Assembly: GCF_018785265.1 (NCBI RefSeq)
Contig: NZ_WQPK01000003.1
Coordinates: 1 to 54,975, forward strand
Direction of reading: 5' to 3'
Source of the DNA: Collinsella aerofaciens
GTDB taxonomy: Bacteria > Actinomycetota > Coriobacteriia > Coriobacteriales > Coriobacteriaceae
Length of the DNA: 54,975 nt
The position numbers and the translations under genes were made by a program. Of the stretch, positions 1 through 8,978 are shown in pieces. Below the pieces are notes generated by a model. The model was given only the letters and a program-made list of their open reading frames with translations, ran no database searches and was not told where the DNA came from. Each line of letters opens with the position of its first letter. Position 1 is the stretch's first letter.

Positions 1-99
1 GCCTCAAGAAGGAGTAACATCGGGGCTTGCAGCGACGGACCTCAGGACACTCTTACACCACGTCTGCGCGCGCCACCCTGACCATTGTAGATTTACGGC

Positions 100-158
100 A
101 AAAAGGGTTCCAGACCGTCCAAAGATGCATCAAATGACGCACCGACAATCTGGAACCC
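100..158 (-). terminator. Terminator of the arginine operon
   Basis: Inverted repeat with arms GGGTTCCAGA (105-114) and TCTGGAACCC (149-158). On the minus strand the hairpin is followed by a run of five T. It lies about 30 nt past the argD stop codon and is a plausible intrinsic terminator, although the loop is long (about 34 nt, with a possible inner GTC/GAC pairing). Confidence 0.65.
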
Positions 159-185
159 GTTCAAACTGGCTATGTTTTACTCTCG

Positions 186-1469
186 CTAAGCCAAAACACC
201 CGCCAGGATCTCGATCAGGTTGTCCACGTCGGCCTCTTCGCACACGAGCGGCGGAAGGAAGCGCAGCGTATGTGCGCCTGTAGCGTTGATCACGGCACCA
301 GCCCCCAATGCACGGGCCACGACGTCGTGTGCATCACCCGCGGCATCATCCAGATCGCAGCCGAGCATCAGGCCGCGACCACGCACCTCTACCACATGCG
401 GAAGCTTAGCCAGCGCCTGCTCCATATAGGCGCCAACCTTGGCAGCATGCTCGGCATAATCGCCGTGCACAAGCGCGGAGAGCGTCGCGGCACACGCCGC
501 GATGGCCAAGCAGCTGCCACCGAAGGTCGAACCATGATCGCCGGGCTTAAAGACGTCGGCGATTTCCTTCTTTGCCACCACGGCACCCATAGGCACACCG
601 TCGGCAATGCCCTTGGCAAGGCTCATGATGTCGGGCTCCACGCCATAGGTCTGGAACGCAAACGGCTTACCCGTGCGGAAGATACCACACTGGACCTCGT
701 CGGCAATAAGCACGGCACCCACCTCGTGCGCCAAGTCGCGCGCCGTAGCCATAAACTCCTCGGTCATGGGATGCACACCGCTCTCGCCCTGGATTGGTTC
801 GAGCATCACGGCACAGATTTCACTGCCCAGTTGCTTAAAGATTGCACGCAGCTCATCCACATCGTTGGGTGCGCAGGCCACAAAGCCACCCGGCAGCGGG
901 CGGAAACTGTCCTGCAGCCAATCCTGCATGGTCGCGGCAATGGTCTCGAGCGTACGACCGTGAAAGCCGCCGCGCATGCACACGATGGTGTTGCCAGCGT
1001 TGCCGGCACGCTTGGCGTACAGACGCGCGAGCTTCATAGAGCCCTCGTTGGCCTCGGCACCGGAATTGGCAAAGAACGTCTCCCACACCTGCTCGCCCGC
1101 AGCCGGAGCGCCAAGTGCCGCCGCCGTGGTCTCGTCGCCAGCGGCAATCGCGTCGGCAAGCACGCGTGCACCGTCCGCATCATCGTTAGCGAGCTTGGAC
1201 AGCAGCGCCGCGACCTGGCCGCGCTGCTCGATGTAGAAATAGTTGGAGACATGCAGGAGCCTCTTGGTCTGATCCTCGAGCGCCGACAGCACTGCCGGAT
1301 TGCCGTGGCCCAGGCTGCACACGCCAATACCGGCAAGAAAATCGAGGTATTCGCGACCATCGTCGCCGGTGAGCTTCATGCCGTGGCCTTCGACGAACTC
1401 GACCGGCGAGCGACCAAAGGTGTGCATGACGTAGTGGGATTCGAGCGATTGTTGTGCTGCAAGTGACAT
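186..1469 (-). CDS. argD: Acetylornithine aminotransferase
   Basis: Class-III PLP aminotransferase converting N-acetylglutamate semialdehyde to N-acetylornithine (fourth arginine step). Visible family signatures are the FFANSGAEANEGSMKLAR block, the GGFHGRT motif, the LIADEVQCG segment with the PLP-contacting Asp, and the SLAKGIADGVPMGA region holding the Schiff-base Lys. I chose ATG at 1469 (MSLAAQQ) because AAAGG lies just upstream; the frame stays open 19 codons further but without a ribosome site. It is the last gene of argC-argJ-argB-argD. A roughly 30-residue insertion (DDADGARVLADAIAAGDETTA... region) before the FFANSGAEA block is longer than in typical ArgD. Family assignment is secure; substrate (acetylornithine rather than another omega-amino acid) follows from the operon. 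Confidence 0.95.
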   Translation of the reverse strand: MSLAAQQSLESHYVMHTFGRSPVEFVEGHGMKLTGDDGREYLDFLAGIGVCSLGHGNPAVLSALEDQTKRLLHVSNYFYIEQRGQVAALLSKLANDDADGARVLADAIAAGDETTAAALGAPAAGEQVWETFFANSGAEANEGSMKLARLYAKRAGNAGNTIVCMRGGFHGRTLETIAATMQDWLQDSFRPLPGGFVACAPNDVDELRAIFKQLGSEICAVMLEPIQGESGVHPMTEEFMATARDLAHEVGAVLIADEVQCGIFRTGKPFAFQTYGVEPDIMSLAKGIADGVPMGAVVAKKEIADVFKPGDHGSTFGGSCLAIAACAATLSALVHGDYAEHAAKVGAYMEQALAKLPHVVEVRGRGLMLGCDLDDAAGDAHDVVARALGAGAVINATGAHTLRFLPPLVCEEADVDNLIEILAGVLA

Positions 1470-1537
1470 GAGATACCTTTCGTTAAGCGCCAGGTAGCGC
1501 GGACTGTGGGCGTAATGGCGTAGCAATTTCGAGCCGG

Positions 1538-2518
1538 CTAGACCGTCTGGAGCTTCTCGACCTCGTCGAGGTTCTCGGTCAGGCGCGCCGCAAAGGTCGA
1601 AAGCGGGTGCGGGTGCGCATCGAACTCGTAGGCCGTCTCGGTGGAATGGATCACGGTACCGACGCCGGCATCGGTCAGCAGCTCAAGCAGCAGCGAATGC
1701 GGCGTGGTACCGTTAATGATGTGGGCGCGGAATACGCCCCCGGCAAGCGCATCGACGGCCGCGCGCAGCTTGGGAATCATGCCCTTATCGACCTCCCCGC
1801 CATAGAGCATCTCGTTGACCTCGTCGAGCGTCAGGTTGGAGATAAGCGAGTCCTTGTCGCTAAAATCCTTGTACAGGCCGTCGACATCGGTCAAAAAAAT
1901 CGCCTTATGCGCATGAAGCGCCGCCGCGACGGCACCGGCAGCGGTGTCGGCATTGATGTTGAAGAATCCGCCGTCCTCCCCTGCCGCGACGGTAGCGATG
2001 ACGGGAATGTACTCGCTATCGAGCAAGCGCTCGATATAGTCGGTGTTGACGTGCGTCACTTTGCCCACACGACCGAGCTCGGGGTCGAGCGGCTCGGCGA
2101 TGAGCGTGCCGGCATCGCTGCCCGACACGCCTACGGCCAGATTGCCGTGGTGGTTGATGGCAGCAACCAGTTCCTGGTTGACTTTGCCGCCCAGCACCTC
2201 GCGCACGATATCCATAGTCGCCGGCGTGGTCACGCGCTGGCCGTTCTTAAACTCGACGGGAATATCGTAATGGCTCAGTGCCTCGTTGATAGCCTTGCCT
2301 CCGCCATGCACGATGACGGGGCGCATGCCGATGATCTTGAGCAAAACGATGTCGCTCATCACATCGCGGCGCAGTTGCTCATCGACCATGGCCGCTCCGC
2401 CATACTTGATAACGACCGTCTTGCCGGTCAGGTTTTTAATCCACGGCAGCGCTTCGAACAGCAGCTGCGCGGTTGCTTCGTTGGATTCGCTCGAACGACA
2501 ATCGCGTGCGAATTTCAT
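1538..2518 (-). CDS. argB: Acetylglutamate kinase
   Basis: Amino-acid kinase family enzyme phosphorylating N-acetyl-L-glutamate. The protein shows the N-terminal VVIKYGGAAM glycine-lysine loop, the VHGGGKAINEAL substrate loop and the late segment with FLTDVDGLYKD and the conserved Lys of KGMIPKL, all characteristic of ArgB. I chose ATG 2518 (MKFARDC), which has GAGGCAG upstream, over an in-frame ATG 20 codons earlier that reads non-conserved sequence. The N-terminal helix (residues about 12-30) is of the type found in arginine-inhibitable hexameric ArgB, so feedback inhibition is possible but inferred. It lies between argJ (81 nt upstream) and argD (68 nt downstream). Confidence 0.95.
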   Translation of the reverse strand: MKFARDCRSSESNEATAQLLFEALPWIKNLTGKTVVIKYGGAAMVDEQLRRDVMSDIVLLKIIGMRPVIVHGGGKAINEALSHYDIPVEFKNGQRVTTPATMDIVREVLGGKVNQELVAAINHHGNLAVGVSGSDAGTLIAEPLDPELGRVGKVTHVNTDYIERLLDSEYIPVIATVAAGEDGGFFNINADTAAGAVAAALHAHKAIFLTDVDGLYKDFSDKDSLISNLTLDEVNEMLYGGEVDKGMIPKLRAAVDALAGGVFRAHIINGTTPHSLLLELLTDAGVGTVIHSTETAYEFDAHPHPLSTFAARLTENLDEVEKLQTV

Positions 2519-2599
2519 AATCTGCCTCGTCTTTCGTATCGTTATCGTGCCGTGCTCCGCCGTCCGCAATCGCGGCAAGATGCGCAGCGTGCCTGGAAT

Positions 2600-3868
2600 C
2601 TAGGAACGGTAGTCGCCGTTGATGGAGATGTACTCGTGCGTGAGGTCGCAGGTCCACACGGTCGTTGCCGCATCGCCTGCGCCCAGGTCGGCCGAGATCA
2701 CGATCTCGGGCGCCTCAAAACGTCGCAGAGCCTCGTCCTCGTCAAAGGGAACAGTCAGACCGTCGCGACAGACGGGCATGCCCATCATGTCGATGGAAAC
2801 GTCTTCCTGATTAAACTTCACGCCGCACTTGCCAAGCGCCATGGCGACGCGGCCCCAGTTGCAGTCGTGACCAGCGATGCAGGTCTTGACGAGCGGCGAG
2901 TTGGCGACGGCACGGGCGGCGATATCGGCTTCCTCGTCGTTGGCGGCACCGGCAACGTTAACCGTCACGAGCTTTGACGCACCCTCGCCATCGGCCGCGA
3001 TGTTGCGCGCCAGGCTCTCGCACACCTCGTGCACGGCAAAGGCTAACTCGTCAAAGGCGTCAGTGCCCTCGGCGATGGCCTCGGCATCTGCGGCAGCAGC
3101 GCCGGAAGCGAGCATAATGCAGGTGTCGTTGGTCGAGGTATCGGAATCGACCGTCACCTTATTAAAGGTCTGCTTAACGGTCGAGAGCAACAGGGTGTGG
3201 AGCGCCGACGGCTCGACGGGGGCATCGGTAGTAATGACCGCGATCATGGTGGCCATATTGGGCATGATCATGCCCGAGCCCTTGCACATGCCGCCCACCG
3301 TATAGGCGTTGCCCGCATGGCCCGCAGCCTCACTGCGGTAGCGAACGGCATACTCCTTGGAGTGTGTATCGGTCGTCATGATGGCACGGGCCGCATCGGC
3401 ACCGCCATGGGCAGAGAGCGCCTCGTAGGCGGACGGAACGGCCGTCTCAAACGTATCGATCGGCAGAATCTGTCCAATCACACCCGTGGAGGCAACCAGG
3501 ATCTGCTGGGGTTCACAGCCGATGACCTGCGACGCGATGTTGCACGTCTCGCGCGCACAGGCCAGGCCGGTCTCGCCCGTGGCGGCGTTCGCGTTGCCGG
3601 AGTTGATTGAAACACCGGCGACGATTCCATAGCCCTTGTCCGCACCGCCCAGGTTGGCACGACTCACCTGCACGGGCGCCGCGCAAAAGCGGTTGGTCGT
3701 AAACACGCCGGCGCCGGGACAGGGCTTATCGGGCACGACGAGCGCATAGTCCAAGCGCTCGGGATTCTTCCGGAATCCCGCATGGATACCTGCAGCCTTA
3801 AAGCCGGCCGCTGCCGTAACGCCGCCCTCGACGGCGCGAATCTTGATATCAATCAGGTCGGTATTCAT
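2600..3868 (-). CDS. argJ: Bifunctional ornithine acetyltransferase / N-acetylglutamate synthase
   Basis: ArgJ moves the acetyl group from N-acetylornithine to glutamate, giving the cyclic form of the pathway. The protein contains the self-cleavage site in PNMATMIAVITTDA, where ArgJ proteins split before the Thr to make alpha and beta chains, and the MCKGSGMI substrate segment just before it. It also has the C-terminal NWGRVAMALGK block. The 422-residue length is slightly longer than the usual 390-410. Start ATG 3868 has AAGGAG upstream at a generous distance. It follows argC after 135 nt, a gap in which I see no strong structure. Presence of argJ means no separate argA or argE is required, and none is present here. 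Confidence 0.95.
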   Translation of the reverse strand: MNTDLIDIKIRAVEGGVTAAAGFKAAGIHAGFRKNPERLDYALVVPDKPCPGAGVFTTNRFCAAPVQVSRANLGGADKGYGIVAGVSINSGNANAATGETGLACARETCNIASQVIGCEPQQILVASTGVIGQILPIDTFETAVPSAYEALSAHGGADAARAIMTTDTHSKEYAVRYRSEAAGHAGNAYTVGGMCKGSGMIMPNMATMIAVITTDAPVEPSALHTLLLSTVKQTFNKVTVDSDTSTNDTCIMLASGAAAADAEAIAEGTDAFDELAFAVHEVCESLARNIAADGEGASKLVTVNVAGAANDEEADIAARAVANSPLVKTCIAGHDCNWGRVAMALGKCGVKFNQEDVSIDMMGMPVCRDGLTVPFDEDEALRRFEAPEIVISADLGAGDAATTVWTCDLTHEYISINGDYRS

Positions 3869-4003
3869 CGTCCCTACGACTCCTTATATCAAATAAAAAA
3901 GCGGGCATCGGCTGGCACGCCATACCGGTCGCAATTAGTAGACCAGCTTAAAAGTGGCGCCCAACTCGATACCCGACTACCAAATCGTTAACAATCGAAT
4001 GTG

Positions 4004-5074
4004 CTACACCGGGCACGCCACTGTGGGCAAGCCTCGTCGCTCGTCAAAGCCAAAAACGATGTTGGCGCACTGGACCGCCTGGCCCGCAGCACCCTTGCAC
4101 AAATTGTCGATAGCGCCCGTCGCCACCAGCACGCCCGCACGCTTGTTGAGCGCAAGGCCGATCTGGGCGGCGTTGGTGCCGACGACCGAAGCCGTCTTGG
4201 GCTGCTGGCCGGCATCGAGCACGCGCACAAAGCTGCGTCCGGCGTAAAACTTCTTGTAATGGTCGACGACGTCCTCAAGGGCCAACGCGTCGAGAGCCTG
4301 CGGCGCGAGCGGCATCGTCACCGTGGAAAGCAGGCCGCGCTTGAGCGGTGCCAAGTGCGGAGTAAAGACGACGCGATCGGTCAGGTCCAGGATCTGCTCA
4401 ATCTCGGGCGTATGGCGATGTTTGCCTACGCCATAGGCCTCCAGGTTCTCGTCCGCGCTACAAAAATGGGTGCGAGCGTTGCAGGACTTACCGGCGCCCG
4501 TCACGCCACTAATGGCATCGACGATTACGGGGCCGTTCTCTGCCACCCAGCCCGCACGCACGGCAGGAGCGGCAGCAAGGCTCGTTGCGGTGGGATAGCA
4601 ACCGGCGCAGGCGACCAGCACGGGTTTGCCGTCGGCATGGTCGGATGCGGCGGTCTCCAAGTCCCGGCAGAATAGCTCGGGCAGGCCAAAGGCACGGGTC
4701 TTGAGCAGCTCGGGGCTCGTATGCTCGGCGGCATACCACGTCTCAAAGACGGACGCGTCGTTCAGGCGGTAGTCGGCCGAAAGATCAAAGCAGGAGACGC
4801 CCGATGCAAGCAGCGCGGGCACCTGTGCCATGGCAGCCGTGTGCGGCACGGCAAGAAAAACCGCATCGCAGCTCTTGAGCTCGGGGGCGTCATGCGTGGT
4901 GAAAACCAGATCGCTCACGCCAGCAAAGCTCGGATACACCGCGGACAGCGGCTGGCCGGCATCGGCGTTGGACGTAATGGCAACAAGTTCAAACTCGGGA
5001 TGGCCGAGTACGAGGCGAATGAGCTCGGCTCCGGCATATCCAGCCGCGCCGACGATTCCAACCTTCAAAGACAT
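4004..5074 (-). CDS. argC: N-acetyl-gamma-glutamyl-phosphate reductase
   Basis: NADPH-dependent reductase of the third arginine step. The N terminus carries the Rossmann motif GIVGAAGYAGAELIRL. The catalytic Cys is in ACAGCYPTATSLA, and the C-terminal half has the HRHTPEIEQ block with the conserved His. At 356 residues it matches the family length. ATG 5074 is preceded by AAGGAG with 6-nt spacing. It is the first gene of the arginine operon, with about 250 nt of upstream non-coding DNA that holds two short inverted repeats which may be operators. Confidence 0.95.
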   Translation of the reverse strand: MSLKVGIVGAAGYAGAELIRLVLGHPEFELVAITSNADAGQPLSAVYPSFAGVSDLVFTTHDAPELKSCDAVFLAVPHTAAMAQVPALLASGVSCFDLSADYRLNDASVFETWYAAEHTSPELLKTRAFGLPELFCRDLETAASDHADGKPVLVACAGCYPTATSLAAAPAVRAGWVAENGPVIVDAISGVTGAGKSCNARTHFCSADENLEAYGVGKHRHTPEIEQILDLTDRVVFTPHLAPLKRGLLSTVTMPLAPQALDALALEDVVDHYKKFYAGRSFVRVLDAGQQPKTASVVGTNAAQIGLALNKRAGVLVATGAIDNLCKGAAGQAVQCANIVFGFDERRGLPTVACPV

Positions 5075-5149
5075 ATCAGACTCCTTGTCTGCGATTTATG
5101 CACCGATGCGCATTTCGCAGCGGTCGTTATGAAGTGGGTTGAAACTTTA

Positions 5150-5206
5150 GCACCAAAAGATACATTTATACGTAAATAGCTTGCATGTTCATGCATTGAA
5201 ACATTC
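5150..5206 (-). promoter_or_regulatory. Possible ArgR operator region upstream of argC
   Basis: Two adjacent short inverted repeats lie about 90-130 nt before argC: ATTTATACGTAAAT (arms ATTTA/TAAAT) and TGCATGTTCATGCA (arms TGCATG/CATGCA). Both are A/T-rich palindromes of about the size of an ARG box. A TATAAA hexamer (minus strand) overlaps the first one and could be a -10. The resemblance to ArgR sites is loose, and no argR gene is in the window. Confidence 0.35.
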
Positions 5207-5240
5207 CCGACACATTCACTTGAAGGAATTGACAAATAGA

Positions 5241-5297
5241 GCGGACCCCGTATTGACCGGCACTCCTTACGGCGCCGGGCAACACGGGACCCGCCCA
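5241..5297 (-). other. G+C-rich hairpin between the flavoprotein gene and argC
   Basis: An imperfect long hairpin pairs GGACCCCGT...TTGACCGGC with GCCGGGCAACACGGGACC around a roughly 10-nt loop. It is not followed by a T-run on either strand, so it is a weak terminator candidate. It lies 35 nt past the 5332 gene and 170 nt before argC. Confidence 0.4.
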
Positions 5298-5331
5298 TGC
5301 GAAAACTAAGTTGTTAGGATGAGCCAGCTGG

Positions 5332-5742
5332 CTAGAGCTCGACCGGCACCCATTCGTCGTGATTGCAGATAAAAGCCTCGGGATCCTCAACGCTAAAGAA
5401 GACGAGCGCGGGGTCGTTAGGCCCCTCATAGTGCTCGCTCAAGCGCTCAAGATGTTTCCATCCGGCCTCGCGCATTTCGCTCGAAGCCCGGTCTTCCAGC
5501 CCTGCACGCCCGCGCAGGATCAACCAACCATGGCCCGGCCACCAACTCGTGGCCTCAAAGCGCTGGTTTTGCAGCAGCTCCTGCCACACATCTTTGGTGC
5601 GCGCTGTCACAAACCACAGCTTGCCGTCCTGAATCTGCGCAAACGAGAACGGACGCACATGCGGCTGCCCGCCCACGCTCGTCGCCAGATACCACGCCGG
5701 CACCGACGTCAGATACTCCAACACCGTATTCAATCCGTCCAT
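5332..5742 (-). CDS. Pyridoxamine 5'-phosphate oxidase-like flavoprotein (paralogue 1)
   Basis: Small split-barrel flavin-binding protein of 136 residues. The conserved opening is VPAWYLATSVGGQPHVRPFSFAQI, followed by KLWFVTARTKDVWQEL and a C-terminal FFSVED...CNHDEW segment, typical of uncharacterised PPOX-like putative oxidoreductases in gut anaerobes. I chose ATG 5742 because AGGAGG lies immediately upstream; 15 extra in-frame codons upstream are unlikely. It is clearly a duplicate of the next gene (5797-6243), with the same blocks in the same order. Physiological substrate is unknown; FMN or F420 binding is inferred from the family. Confidence 0.8.
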   Translation of the reverse strand: MDGLNTVLEYLTSVPAWYLATSVGGQPHVRPFSFAQIQDGKLWFVTARTKDVWQELLQNQRFEATSWWPGHGWLILRGRAGLEDRASSEMREAGWKHLERLSEHYEGPNDPALVFFSVEDPEAFICNHDEWVPVEL

Positions 5743-5796
5743 GTGTCCTCCTGACGCCTGACCAGTCTTTTTGGAATGGGTAGCCAATTTGGGAAA

Positions 5797-6243
5797 TTAG
5801 AGCTCGAGGCGCTCTTCGCTGCCGTCGATATCGCAGAACCGTGCGGCGATGTTGCGGACCGAGAAGAATGCAAGGCGGCCGTCGTTGGCACTATCGTGTT
5901 GCTCGCCAATGCCCACCATGTGCCTAAAGCCCGCCTGACGCACCTTGTCGCTCACGACTGCATCATCATCGAGCGCGGCCTCACCGGTTAACACGATCCA
6001 GCACTCCCCCGGCTTCCAGCCCGATACCTCAAACTTGGGATTCGCGCTCAACTCCGCCCACACGTCCTTGTCGCGCGACGTGCAAAACCACAGTTTGTCG
6101 TCATCGACCATGGCAAACGAAAACGGCCTCACGCGGGGCTGATGCCCGTCGCTCACATCGGTCGTGGCAAGATACCACGCCGGAATGCGTCTGAGATACG
6201 AGCAAGCGCGCTCGAGCTGAGCCGTGCGATCGATGTCGGTCAT
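5797..6243 (-). CDS. Pyridoxamine 5'-phosphate oxidase-like flavoprotein (paralogue 2)
   Basis: A 148-residue split-barrel protein related to the gene just downstream. Shared blocks are IPAWYLAT, PRVRPFSFAMVDDDKLWFCT, KDVWAEL and FFSVRN. It starts at ATG 6243 with AAAGGGG upstream. The 54-nt spacing to paralogue 1 suggests co-transcription. The pair probably arose by tandem duplication followed by divergence. Reaction unknown; the family covers flavin-dependent oxidases and haem-degrading or nitroreductase-like relatives, and nothing in the context decides between them. Confidence 0.8.
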   Translation of the reverse strand: MTDIDRTAQLERACSYLRRIPAWYLATTDVSDGHQPRVRPFSFAMVDDDKLWFCTSRDKDVWAELSANPKFEVSGWKPGECWIVLTGEAALDDDAVVSDKVRQAGFRHMVGIGEQHDSANDGRLAFFSVRNIAARFCDIDGSEERLEL

Positions 6244-6273
6244 AGAGACCCCTTTCTTGCGCTCGAATCGAGC

Positions 6274-7074
6274 TTAGACGAGTTGAAGATTGATAACGAC
6301 AACGCATGTCACCAGCAGCGCCATCGCCACCGCGGCCAGTGCATCCCCGCGGCCAAACGTAAGCGCATGCAGACGCGTGCGTCCCTGTTCGCCGTGATAG
6401 CAGCGCGCATCCATGGCGGCCGAAAGCGTCTCGGCATGACGAAACACGCCGGTGAACAGCGGAATCGCCACACTGCCGAGCATGCGCACACCGCCGAGCG
6501 GACCGCCCGTCACGCGCGCGCCGCGACTTGCCTGTGCATCGGCCGTCTGTTTCATCTCGGTGGCAAATTGCGGCATAAACCGCAGCGCGATACCCATAAT
6601 CATGCCGAGCTCGTGCGCCGGAAGCCCCACGCGCGCAAATGGTGCGAGCAGACGTTCAAAGCCCGCGGTGAGGTCGAGCGTCGGCGTGGTGAGTGTAATG
6701 GCGCTCATGCCGGCCATCATCAACGTCAGGCGGCACGCCACAAACGCCGCAGAACGCAGCGAGCCCTCGCTCACCTGCAAAAAGCCAAGCTGCCACAGGA
6801 TGCGGCCACTCTGGTCGGAAAACAGGTTGAGCACCGCGACCACCACGACAATCGCCAGCAATGGTGCCATCGATGATAGGACCCGGCGCAACGGCACCCG
6901 GGCTGCGAGATAGACCAGCACGACAAAAAATGCGACCGGAACCAGCCCGCAAAAGCTTCCGACGGTGAGCACGGTGACCAGAAATGCAAAACCTAGGAGC
7001 AACTTATTACGCGGATCCAGGCGATGCACCGCGCTATCCCCGGGATAGTAGCTGCCAAATGAGAACGCCTCCAT
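6274..7074 (-). CDS. ecfT: ECF transporter transmembrane component EcfT
   Basis: Integral membrane scaffold joining the ECF ATPases to the substrate-binding S component. The N terminus has the YPGDSAVHRLDPRNKL signature, followed by about five hydrophobic spans. The two coupling-helix motifs are ASRGARVTGG and AMDARCYHGEQGRTR (the second has ARC where many relatives have ARG). I chose ATG 7074, which overlaps the ecfA stop as TAATG, so translation is coupled. Third gene of the FMN-riboswitch-controlled operon ribU-ecfAA-ecfT. Confidence 0.9.
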   Translation of the reverse strand: MEAFSFGSYYPGDSAVHRLDPRNKLLLGFAFLVTVLTVGSFCGLVPVAFFVVLVYLAARVPLRRVLSSMAPLLAIVVVVAVLNLFSDQSGRILWQLGFLQVSEGSLRSAAFVACRLTLMMAGMSAITLTTPTLDLTAGFERLLAPFARVGLPAHELGMIMGIALRFMPQFATEMKQTADAQASRGARVTGGPLGGVRMLGSVAIPLFTGVFRHAETLSAAMDARCYHGEQGRTRLHALTFGRGDALAAVAMALLVTCVVVINLQLV

Positions 7075-8978
7075 TAGCAGCCCTCCTCTCGCGTGGGCGC
7101 CTTGGAACCAGCCTGACACGGAACCCTCAAAGGCACGTCCGCGCAGCCCAGCAGCAAGCCGGCCAACTCGTCGGCTAGCGCCTCAACCGTATAAAGCTTG
7201 TCGCAGCGGAGCGGCACACCGGCTTGCGCAAGCGCCAGCGCCATGCGCTGGGCGGCAGGAACGCCCAGGCCGATCGATTTGAGCTCGTTCGCGCGCGCAA
7301 ACACCTGCGCGGGCGTTCCCTCGGCAAACACGGCGCCCTCGTTCATCACAACGATACGGTCACAGCAATTTGCCAGGTCATCCATGCTATGCGAAACCAT
7401 GACAACAGTCAGGCCCTCGCGATGGAGCCGATCGATGAGCCCCAGGAAATCCCTGCGCGCAGCCGGATCGAGCCCCGCCATGGGCTCGTCGAGCACCAGC
7501 ACCTCGGGCTCCATGGCGAGCACGCCGGCAAACGCCACGCGGCGCTGCTGGCCGCCCGAAAGCTCAAAGGGGTTCTTGTCGCCTATCGCGGCAAGGTCGA
7601 GGCCCACGCGCGCAAGCGATGATGCGACACGGCGTGCAACCTCGTCTTCTGGCAGGCCAAGGTTGCACGGGCCAAACGCCACGTCCTGCGCCACGGTCTC
7701 GGCAAATAGCTGGCGCTCGGGATACTGAAACACCACGCCGACCTTGGCCTTAACCGCGGCGGCGTCTTTCTTGCTTGATAGGTCGAGCCCCAGCGCGCAA
7801 ACGCTTCCCTCCTGCGGACGAATCAACCCGTTGAGATGCTGAACCAGCGTCGATTTACCCGAGCCGGTATGACCCGCCAATCCCAGAAACTCGCCGCGGC
7901 GCACCGTCAACGAAACATCACGTAGCGCCCAGGGGCTGTTTGGATCGTTGCCCCAAAGAGCTTGTTTGCTCGATGCGTCCGCAGTGGTCGAGCGCTTGCG
8001 CCATCGACGGCGCTCGCGGGCGCTCAGCGAGTAACTATGCGAGAGGTGCGAGATCTCGATAACGGGCTCCGACGCGGCCGCCTCGTTAGTCGCGAAGGAT
8101 GCATTGTCGAGCATACGAGAATCGGATGCAGAAGGCTGCACTGCGACGTCCGCCCCGCCCCGCTCGGCGTAAACCCGCGCAATCTCGGCGACCATATCTG
8201 CCTCGCGCACCTGCGCGCAAACGGGCACGCCCTTCTCACGAAGTGCCCTACCTAGGCAGCACGACGCCGGCATATCCAGGTTGAGCTGCGCAAGTTCGTC
8301 CGCCCGCGTCAAGATTTCCTCGGGCGTACCGATCATGGCAACGCGGCCCGCTTGGAAGACAGCAACGCGATCGGCCTCGGCGGCCTCTTCCATAAAGTGC
8401 GTAATCATCACGATGGTCATGCCGCGATCATGCAACGCACGGCAAGCCTTCATGAGGCCCTTGCGTCCACGCGGATCGAGCATCGAGGAAGCCTCGTCCA
8501 ATATGAGCACGCGCGGTTCCATGGCGAGCACGCCGGCAAGCGCCACGCGCTGCTTTTGGCCGCCCGAAAGCGCGTGGGTCTCGTGGCGCTCAAAGCCCAC
8601 CAGGCCCACGCCCTTCAGTGCCTCGCGTACGCGCTGCGCAATTTGCGCCGATGGCACGCCAAGGTTTTCAGGACCAAACGCAACGTCATCTTCGACAAGC
8701 GTTGCTACCAGCTGATCATCGGGATTCTGGAATACCATGCCCGCGGTCGAACGAATGTCGTAGACCAGCTCGGGGTCGGACGCATCCATGCCGTTGACGC
8801 GTACCGTGCCCGCATCGGGCTGCAACAGTGCATTCAGATGCTTGGCAAACGTCGACTTGCCCGACCCATTGCCACCGAGGATGCAGAAAAACTCGCCATC
8901 CTCGATGTTCAGATCGACGCCGTCGAGTGCCGGTGCGGCACCGTCATAGCTAAAGGAAACGCCCCGACACTCAATCAT
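7074..8978 (-). CDS. ecfA: Fused double ATPase EcfA1-EcfA2 of an ECF transporter
   Basis: A 634-residue protein containing two complete ABC ATPase domains that are usually separate subunits. Domain 1 has Walker A GGNGSGKST (35-43), signature ALSGGQKQR (about 136-144) and Walker B LILDEASSMLDP (158-169), an EcfA1-type set. Domain 2 has Walker A GHTGSGKST (369-377), signature LSGGQQRR and Walker B LVLDEPMAGLDP, an EcfA2-type set. The roughly 90-residue linker (about 245-335) is poorly conserved, with a basic stretch. ATG 8978 overlaps the ribU stop by 4 nt (ATGA). Energises the riboflavin S component encoded upstream; may also serve other S components elsewhere in the genome (inference). Confidence 0.93.
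   Translation of the reverse strand: MIECRGVSFSYDGAAPALDGVDLNIEDGEFFCILGGNGSGKSTFAKHLNALLQPDAGTVRVNGMDASDPELVYDIRSTAGMVFQNPDDQLVATLVEDDVAFGPENLGVPSAQIAQRVREALKGVGLVGFERHETHALSGGQKQRVALAGVLAMEPRVLILDEASSMLDPRGRKGLMKACRALHDRGMTIVMITHFMEEAAEADRVAVFQAGRVAMIGTPEEILTRADELAQLNLDMPASCCLGRALREKGVPVCAQVREADMVAEIARVYAERGGADVAVQPSASDSRMLDNASFATNEAAASEPVIEISHLSHSYSLSARERRRWRKRSTTADASSKQALWGNDPNSPWALRDVSLTVRRGEFLGLAGHTGSGKSTLVQHLNGLIRPQEGSVCALGLDLSSKKDAAAVKAKVGVVFQYPERQLFAETVAQDVAFGPCNLGLPEDEVARRVASSLARVGLDLAAIGDKNPFELSGGQQRRVAFAGVLAMEPEVLVLDEPMAGLDPAARRDFLGLIDRLHREGLTVVMVSHSMDDLANCCDRIVVMNEGAVFAEGTPAQVFARANELKSIGLGVPAAQRMALALAQAGVPLRCDKLYTVEALADELAGLLLGCADVPLRVPCQAGSKAPTREEGC

Noticed and set aside
5075-5331. 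T-box leader upstream of argC
   Set aside because: No T-box sequence (TGGNACCGCG) or antiterminator and terminator pair.
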